From assembly GCA_005777235.1 (NCBI GenBank), contig SXND01000076.1, forward strand, positions 1-37,460: DNA of 37,460 bases, written 5' to 3'. The stretch comes from Pseudomonadota bacterium (lineage in GTDB: Bacteria; Tectomicrobia; Entotheonellia; Entotheonellales; Entotheonellaceae). How positions within the stretch are numbered: position 1 is the stretch's first letter; each line of letters opens with the position of its first letter. The notes under the pieces are model-generated. The model was not told the origin of the DNA, searched no databases, and saw only the letters and a program-made list of their open reading frames with translations. Positions 32,652 to 37,460 of this stretch are shown piece after piece. The position numbers and the translations under genes were made by a program.

Positions 32652-34007
32652 TCAGGTGTGTGAACGCGTGGCGGCGATGAGGGATTGTACTGCCTGCTTG
32701 TACTTTGGGTCGCCCCGCACATCACCCACCTGGTACTCCGCACCGCCTGCCGCTGGTTTGCTCATATCCTGCGGTTGCGCCGCCAGTACCCCAGCATCGA
32801 GCAGGGCCTGCACTTCAGCATCGGAGAGCCCGGCCACGTCACGCAGGACATAGCTATTGTGCTGCCCCAGGGCCGAGACCAGACGCAGGGCAATCGGCGG
32901 CTCCGGCACGGTGCGGAAGGGCCGCCCGGCATAGACGCGCGGCCCGACGCTCGGGGCATTGGGGTTGGTAAACACTTCGAGGTAGTCGCGCTGGCGTAAA
33001 TGCGGGTCCGCCACCAGGTCACGAGCGGTCTGCACCACGCCCGCCGGCACGCCGTGCGACTGCAGCAGGTGCATCAAGGCCTGGGCCTCGTGTGTCGCCG
33101 TCCACTGCCGCAGGCTGGCATCAAGATCGGCGCAGTGTTGCCAGCGCCCTGGCACGGTGGCCAAGCGGCTGTCCATGGCCCAGGCCGGTTGCCCCATGGC
33201 CGTACACAGGCCCTGCCACTGCGCGTCATTGGCCACCGTGATGGCGATCCAGCTGTCCACCCCCTGGCAGGGGTAGACGTTGTGCGGCGCCTGCCACAAG
33301 TGCGCCGTGCCAAGACGCGGGCGCGTGAGCCCCTGCTGCGTTTCGAGCAGGGCCGGGGCAATGCACGACACGCCGGTTTCGTACATGCTGAGATCCAGGC
33401 GCATGCCGCTGCCGGTCTTGCGGCGTTGGTACAGGGCCAGCAGCAGGGCATAGGCCACGTTCAGACCGCCGGAATGGTCCATGTAGTTACTACTGGCACG
33501 CAGCGCCGGACCGCCTTCGTAGCCGGTGAGGGCGGACAGGCCACACACCGCATCGACGGTGCGGGCGCGGGCGCCATAGGCGCGCCAGGGGCCGGTGTGG
33601 CCATAGGCGGTGCAGCTCAGGGTGATAATATCCGTCTTGACCTGCGCGAGACTGTCGTGATCGAGCCCCAGGCGCAGCATAGTGCCGGGGCGGAAATTAT
33701 CGGTGACGATGTCACTGTGCGCCACTAGCTTCAAGAACGCCGCTTTGCCCAGCGGCTGCGTCACGTCGAGGCACAGACTGTGCTTATTGCGCGCCCAATA
33801 GGCAAAGGTGCCGCCTTCGTTCCACCACTGCTCGCCCGGCACATTGTCCGGGAACGGGCCAGAACGGCGGTCGTTCATATGATTGGCGCTTTCGATGCGG
33901 ATGACTTCGGCGCCAAAATCTGCCAGCAGCGCGGTGCCCCACGGCAGCACATGCACTTGCTCCAATGAGAGCACTCGAATGCCGTGGAGTACGGTGTCAT
34001 TACTCAT
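32652..34007 (-). CDS. CaiB/BaiF family (class III) CoA-transferase, second copy
   Basis: This 451-residue member is divergent from its neighbour. The likely catalytic aspartate is D152 in ARARTVDAVCGLSALTGY. Other blocks are GIRVLSLEQVHVLPWGTALL, KHSLCLDVTQPLGKAAFLKL, IVTDNFRPGTMLRLGLD and SYVLRDVAGLSDAEVQALLD. About 50 extra residues extend the C-terminus beyond the usual 400. It is the first gene of the minus-strand series. The ATG at 34007 has AGAGAGG seven bases upstream. No regulator gene is adjacent. Confidence 0.93.
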   Translation of the reverse strand: MSNDTVLHGIRVLSLEQVHVLPWGTALLADFGAEVIRIESANHMNDRRSGPFPDNVPGEQWWNEGGTFAYWARNKHSLCLDVTQPLGKAAFLKLVAHSDIVTDNFRPGTMLRLGLDHDSLAQVKTDIITLSCTAYGHTGPWRAYGARARTVDAVCGLSALTGYEGGPALRASSNYMDHSGGLNVAYALLLALYQRRKTGSGMRLDLSMYETGVSCIAPALLETQQGLTRPRLGTAHLWQAPHNVYPCQGVDSWIAITVANDAQWQGLCTAMGQPAWAMDSRLATVPGRWQHCADLDASLRQWTATHEAQALMHLLQSHGVPAGVVQTARDLVADPHLRQRDYLEVFTNPNAPSVGPRVYAGRPFRTVPEPPIALRLVSALGQHNSYVLRDVAGLSDAEVQALLDAGVLAAQPQDMSKPAAGGAEYQVGDVRGDPKYKQAVQSLIAATRSHT

Positions 34008-34721
34008 GGAACCTCTCTTTCTTCAGCGACGGGGCGGGGACAAGACGTGCTGTGGCTAGGAATTGTACACAGTTCCCGAGGCATGTAAAGCCATGGCAGC
34101 GACGGCTGGGGGCGTAGCGTGGAGGCGACGGCGCAGCGGCAGGCGCCATGTGGTGCTGTGCTGCCGTCACGGCTGCAACGCCGCGATGACAGGCAGGGGT
34201 ATGCGGGGCGGGGCTCACGTGAGGTGTGGCGGTCTCGGGGAGCCGCACGGCTTGCCTGGCGCGCCCTGTCCTCTACCCAGTAGGTGGGTCCGAGACCATG
34301 AGGACACCGATCTTCTCCGGGTTGGTCTGACTGTACGCCATGCACGCCGGCGTGTATGGTGCGGTTGTTGCACCTGCCCAATCATCACCCCACAGGCGAC
34401 TGCCACGGTGCCGTGCCGAACTTCCAGCAACTTCCCCCTTGCGAAGGCGTCTTTAGATGGCGTACGCTATCGTCATGGTCATACTGGCGGCCTGCTCATC
34501 TGCCAGTTGGCCACAGACACTTCCCACCGCACTGGCCGACAGGTGGGGACACGCAGCGCGGCAGACGACGTCCTGAGCACTACGACTCGTCATGATGACC
34601 CACGACATGCCGACAGAGGGCCATCGCGCATGTAGCGAGCGCGTCGCCCAGCATGCCATGGCGCCTAGGCACTTAGGGGCTCACTGCGAAAGCGCCCGTA
34701 GAATCTCATAGGAGAAAAGCC
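34008..34721. other. 714-bp intergenic region upstream of divergent genes
   Basis: The CoA-transferase operon and the glycosyltransferase diverge from this gap. Frames open here give arginine-, cysteine- and histidine-rich products without ribosome-binding sites and are not believed. A 10-bp palindrome CTCACGTGAG lies at 34214-34223. No promoter or RNA is clear. The composition shifts toward AT only at about 34690. Confidence 0.5.
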
Positions 34722-35945
34722 TTGCCCATTTCGGTTCTTTATATACATCATTCCGGGGTATTTGCTGGCGCATCTCGGAGCCTCCTTGAGATGATCAAGG
34801 CTTTTCCAGACAATACGGTCATCCCCTACCTGATCACGGTTCCTGGTAACGTGCCAGATATCTTTCAGAACGAAAATATCTCGACAATGCGTACCCTGGG
34901 CATTGCGCAGATGGATAATACGCAGTATGGCTTCTATCGTGGATATAGATGGTTAGTGTTACTGCGAGAATTTTTTTACATCTGCCCCACACTCTTTGCG
35001 CTCCTGCGAGCGCGATTGAAGTGGAAAAAGATTGATGTGGTCCACATTAATGAAGTGACGATGATTCTTCCCATCATCTTGGCGAAATGTATCTTTAGAA
35101 AACCTCTCGTTGTCCATGTGAGATCTGTACAGCAAACCCAAAAAACGCGTTGGCGTACCTTGTTGGTCAAATGTATCCTCCACTACTTTTCTGATGTCAT
35201 CATAGCTATCGATTCTACGGTGGCCAGGAGCCTGCCAACTGGTCTACCCCTCCAAGTGATTCATAACGGATTCTCATTAGAAGAAAAAAAGACAAAATCT
35301 ACAGATACACTGCCTTTTGCATCGTTCAATATTTCTGACAATCTCCTTAAAATAGCGATAATAGGAACTTTACATCCCATGAAAGGAGTGTATGAGTTTG
35401 TAGAAGCTGCAAAGTTATGTAAGGAAAGAAATATAAAGGCCTGTTTTTTCATTATTGGTAGCAATTCAAGATCACTACATGGCTTCAAAGAATTTATTTT
35501 TAAAAAACTACAATTTGCGCATAATGTAGGGAATGACTTAAGAGAGACTGTGCGTCAGAATGACCTAGAAAGCTATGTCCATTTTATCGATTTTACTCTC
35601 AATATCCGAGAGATTTATGAGAATATAGATCTGTTATGTTTCCCGTCTCATCTGAATGCTGTGGGAAGGCCAGTATTTGAGGCAGCCTTCTCAAAGGTTC
35701 CAAGTATTGTTGCTATTCATGATCCTCTCGAAGACACCATCGTTGATGGAGAGACGGGTGTATGTATCGCACCGAAAAACGCCACCGCCTTAGCAGATGC
35801 GATTGAATATTTCTACCGTAAGCCAGAAGAAATCCGCCGCATGGGTGACTTGGCGTATAAACTGGCGCTGAAGAATTTCGACATACGTGTGAATGCGCAA
35901 AAGGTTTTAGGATTGTACGAGAGTGTGCAACCATGCGTAAAGTAG
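34722..35945 (+). CDS. Glycosyltransferase, GT-B fold (family 4-like)
   Basis: This 407-residue enzyme begins MPISVLYIHHSGVFAGASRS, the N-terminal Rossmann-like domain with GASRSLLEMI. The C-terminal domain has IAIIGTLHPMKGVYEFVEAA (nucleotide-sugar binding start) and HLNAVGRPVFEAAFSKVPSI, the E-x7-E-like region, followed by DGETGVCIAPKNATALADAI. Such enzymes build surface polysaccharides or glycolipids. The start is TTG 34722 with AGGAG eight bases upstream. Base composition is much richer in AT than in all neighbouring genes, a sign of horizontal transfer. It overlaps the next gene by 13 bases. No other glycan genes are nearby. Confidence 0.9.
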   Translation: MPISVLYIHHSGVFAGASRSLLEMIKAFPDNTVIPYLITVPGNVPDIFQNENISTMRTLGIAQMDNTQYGFYRGYRWLVLLREFFYICPTLFALLRARLKWKKIDVVHINEVTMILPIILAKCIFRKPLVVHVRSVQQTQKTRWRTLLVKCILHYFSDVIIAIDSTVARSLPTGLPLQVIHNGFSLEEKKTKSTDTLPFASFNISDNLLKIAIIGTLHPMKGVYEFVEAAKLCKERNIKACFFIIGSNSRSLHGFKEFIFKKLQFAHNVGNDLRETVRQNDLESYVHFIDFTLNIREIYENIDLLCFPSHLNAVGRPVFEAAFSKVPSIVAIHDPLEDTIVDGETGVCIAPKNATALADAIEYFYRKPEEIRRMGDLAYKLALKNFDIRVNAQKVLGLYESVQPCVK

Positions 35946-36625
35946 GGCGCGCGGTCTGTCTCCTCGGGCTGAGCCTCCTGGTGTCCTGTACCAGCCAGCC
36001 GATCTCTCCACCCAGCCTCCCTCTGCCAGAGGTGCCAGAGACGCCCACGGCGCCAGTGTTGCGCACGGAATATGGGCTGGCCTCGTGGTATGGCCAGGAG
36101 TTGCAAGGACGGCGTACCGCCAGCGGGGAGCGTTTCGACAGCGGACAATTGACCGCGGCGCATCGCACCGCCCCGTTTCATACCTCTATGCTGGTGACGT
36201 ATCTGGCTAACGGACGGACGGTGCGGGTGCGCATCAATGACCGCGGCCCGGCTATCAGAGGACGGCTGATTGACCTATCCTACGGCGCCGCCCTAGCCCT
36301 GGACATGCTGCGGGCTGGCGTAGCGCAGGTGCAAATCGACTGGCTCGGGGATCCAGCGAGCATCGACCACAACAAAAACATCTCCCAGGCGACAGATGAC
36401 TCTGGTGGCATTGCGGCCAGCGCCGAACTGTACGACCCTCCCCGCTTCCTAGATGTCTGTTTCATACATACACTGCCAGTCCCACACCTGCGCGGGCCTG
36501 GCCCGCTCCTACAAGAGCGCTGTGCCCGAGGGTTGCCTGGAGGAGTGGGCCAGGCCCGCGAGACACCCTTGACGGGCACAGGACTTACGACATGGACATC
36601 TAGCCTGCGTTTTGGTTCTTACTAG
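35933..36625 (+). CDS. rlpA: RlpA-like septal ring lipoprotein, abnormal C-terminus
   Basis: The N-terminus MRKVGRAVCLLGLSLLVSCT is a lipoprotein signal with lipobox LVSC (C19), so it is anchored to a membrane. The double-psi beta-barrel RlpA domain runs from about residue 43: YGLASWYGQELQGRRTASGE, FDSGQLTAAHRTAPFHTSML, RVRINDRGPAIRGRLIDLSY. RlpA cleaves peptidoglycan strands lacking stem peptides at the septum. The family usually ends soon after the LSYGAA segment. Here about 85 extra residues of unlikely composition follow, partly encoded by the inverted repeat at 36491-36560, so the true stop may have been lost. No SPOR domain is present. Confidence 0.85.
   Translation: MRKVGRAVCLLGLSLLVSCTSQPISPPSLPLPEVPETPTAPVLRTEYGLASWYGQELQGRRTASGERFDSGQLTAAHRTAPFHTSMLVTYLANGRTVRVRINDRGPAIRGRLIDLSYGAALALDMLRAGVAQVQIDWLGDPASIDHNKNISQATDDSGGIAASAELYDPPRFLDVCFIHTLPVPHLRGPGPLLQERCARGLPGGVGQARETPLTGTGLTTWTSSLRFGSY
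36491..36560. repeat. 19-bp inverted repeat in the 3' part of the rlpA-like gene
   Basis: CGCGGGCCTGGCCCGCTCC (36491-36509) and GGAGTGGGCCAGGCCCGCG (36542-36560) are complementary at 18 of 19 positions around a 32-base loop. The right end continues AGACACCC, which resembles the palindrome at 31353-31412. It lies inside the open frame of the rlpA-like gene. Confidence 0.75.
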
Positions 36626-37124
36626 TATATACACCTACATCTATACCGATTGCGTATTGCGGCAGCGCGGCGTCTCTATCCACATCGCGGCGTTCACTCT
36701 GTTATGGGCGGAGCTTCTAGGCGTCCAGATGCTGCATCTGCAGCTCGGTATCGACGCGATCATCGCGGTGCTTGCCGTGACGGCACTCGCGGTGCATCTC
36801 ATGCAGGCGATGGTGACACGCTACCATGCATTCATGCGTGTATTCCCCATGTTCGGACTACTGCTCGGCCTCGCACCTGTGCTCATGGGCCTACTGGTCT
36901 ACTTTCAGCATCTGGGCCTGCGTGCCGTGTGGGCGGATCAGCCGCCGTCGTGGAGCTACGTCGGGGCCATGGGGCTTACGGCTGTGGCCTCGCGCGTTGG
37001 AGCCCATGTGCACCGGCGCATGGCGCCGTGGCTGTCGCTGTCCTTCTTCGGCGCCACCGGGGCCTCGACGCTGGTGGCGGCGGTGGCAGCCCTGGCGGCC
37101 CTCGGCTGGGGAACCTGGCAGTAA
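36612..37124 (+). CDS. Small membrane protein, unknown function
   Basis: This is a frame of up to 170 codons encoding at least four hydrophobic segments, from about residue 24 (IHIAAFTLLWAELLGVQML) to the end (TGASTLVAAVAALAALGW). No motif is known. The start is uncertain: TTG 36612 overlaps the rlpA-like gene and opens with tyrosine-rich, unlikely sequence, while TTG 36657 (before RQRGVSIHI) gives a better start. Neither has a clear ribosome-binding site, so the true 5' end may have been lost with the repeat insertion upstream. Confidence 0.5.
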   Translation: MVLTSIYTYIYTDCVLRQRGVSIHIAAFTLLWAELLGVQMLHLQLGIDAIIAVLAVTALAVHLMQAMVTRYHAFMRVFPMFGLLLGLAPVLMGLLVYFQHLGLRAVWADQPPSWSYVGAMGLTAVASRVGAHVHRRMAPWLSLSFFGATGASTLVAAVAALAALGWGTWQ

Positions 37125-37139
37125 CACGCACCACTCCTC

Positions 37140-37271
37140 ATGCTGATGCCGATCGCGTACGTGGCCGCACAGCTCTATCGCGAGCGCTCACCGGCCGAGC
37201 CGCTCAGGTGGGTGGCGCATGCCGCCACGGTGGCGATGCTGGTGTCGTCGTTGGTCTCAGAGGCTGTTTGA
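37140..37271 (+). CDS. Short membrane-protein-like ORF cut by an IS end
   Basis: This 43-residue frame begins MLMPIAYVAAQLYRERSPAE and ends MLVSSLVSEAV. The last codons are contributed by the IS terminus GAGGCTGTTTGAAAAG, whose TGA supplies the stop. This suggests a longer gene truncated by the insertion, beginning 15 bases after the previous membrane gene. Confidence 0.4.
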   Translation: MLMPIAYVAAQLYRERSPAEPLRWVAHAATVAMLVSSLVSEAV

Positions 37272-37460
37272 AAAGTGCAGGCTGCCGTGAGCCGACGCCA
37301 CATCAGACGCGTCATCGCGAGGGACATCCTGGCCTCACTGCTCTGGGGCAACCGTGCAGAGTCTGTGCGCAAGCGGCGCGACGGGTTGAGCCACGCCAGG
37401 GGGCGTGCGACCCCCCACCGCCGAGGCCGCCGCCCCAAGCCCTGCGCCCCTGCAGGACGC
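37259..37460 (-). mobile_element. End of an IS5-like element with a degenerate transposase C-terminus
   Basis: GAGGCTGTTTGAAAAG (37260-37275) resembles terminal repeats of IS5/IS4-type elements. Inside it, a minus-strand frame open to the window edge reads RRWGVARPLAWLNPSRRLRT and then SSEARMSLAMTRLMWRRL. This matches the conserved C-terminus of IS5-family DDE transposases, where VERTFAWL is usual. Here it is VARPLAWL, so the position of the catalytic glutamate is changed and the copy is probably inactive. No stop occurs before the frame leaves the element. The rest lies outside the window. Confidence 0.6.

Noticed and set aside
34063..34635. 190-codon ORF in the large intergenic gap
   Set aside because: The composition is rich in Arg, Cys and His, there is no ribosome-binding site, and several other frames are equally open.
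1..37460. CRISPR arrays, rRNA or tRNA genes
   Set aside because: No regularly spaced 25-40 bp repeats and no conserved RNA gene sequence were seen on either strand.

Overview
The window is GC-rich, tightly coded bacterial DNA. Much of the gene content is the accessory metabolism of a large-genome environmental bacterium: three luciferase-like flavin/F420 oxidoreductases, two CaiB/BaiF CoA-transferases, an SCP-x-like thiolase, an oligopeptide-type binding protein with a Tat-like leader, and several TPR proteins. An RlpA-type lipoprotein suggests a Gram-negative envelope. This mix is reminiscent of Candidatus Tectomicrobia/Entotheonella or deltaproteobacteria-like lineages, but that placement is inference because no rRNA or marker set is present.

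Layout. 1-3405 (minus) is a decayed ATPase operon: a truncated ATPase tail, a STAND-like ATPase with C-terminal TPRs broken by two frameshifts, and the start of a third gene. 3388-3484 holds a cluster of GTTGTAC boxes with a 24-bp perfect palindrome. 3529-5178 carries a small hypothetical gene, an SbcD-like phosphoesterase and a 71-aa hypothetical gene. 5566-8238 is rimO and a thiolase. 8318-10255 is a TPR protein and a nitroreductase. 10329-10488 is a 144-bp miniature element with 11-bp terminal inverted repeats and 8-bp target duplications (IS66-like). 10819-12557 is sufS-sufU with a good promoter. 12636-13757 is an acyltransferase-3 membrane protein.

14349-19934 is a type I restriction-modification locus in the order R-S-M, joined by ATGA overlaps. 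hsdR is dead: a 102-bp miniature transposon with an 8-bp duplication sits in it, a frameshift follows, and about 400 bp encoding the second helicase lobe is missing. hsdS and hsdM remain intact, so the locus may be a solitary methyltransferase. A long imperfect hairpin with attC-like features covers the hsdM stop. 20030-21500 is an IS1341-type element (IS200/IS605 family) with an intact TnpB, a small coupled ribbon-helix-helix-like protein and a leaderless-looking promoter.

21796-34007 is metabolic: an LLM oxidoreductase, a secreted TPR protein, panB, a hypothetical gene, a second LLM oxidoreductase, and then a minus-strand series (two CoA-transferases, a binding protein, a third LLM oxidoreductase, a GNAT) that looks like uptake and CoA-dependent breakdown of an organic compound. 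34722-35945 is an AT-rich, probably transferred glycosyltransferase overlapping an rlpA-like gene whose 3' end has been rewritten by a long inverted repeat. The right edge holds membrane-protein ORFs cut by the degraded end of an IS5-like element.

Strong hairpins lie at most convergent gene ends (4846-4874, 22827-22854, 27470-27493) and behind single genes (10263-10324, 28444-28464). They are listed as likely terminators although none has a clear T-tract.
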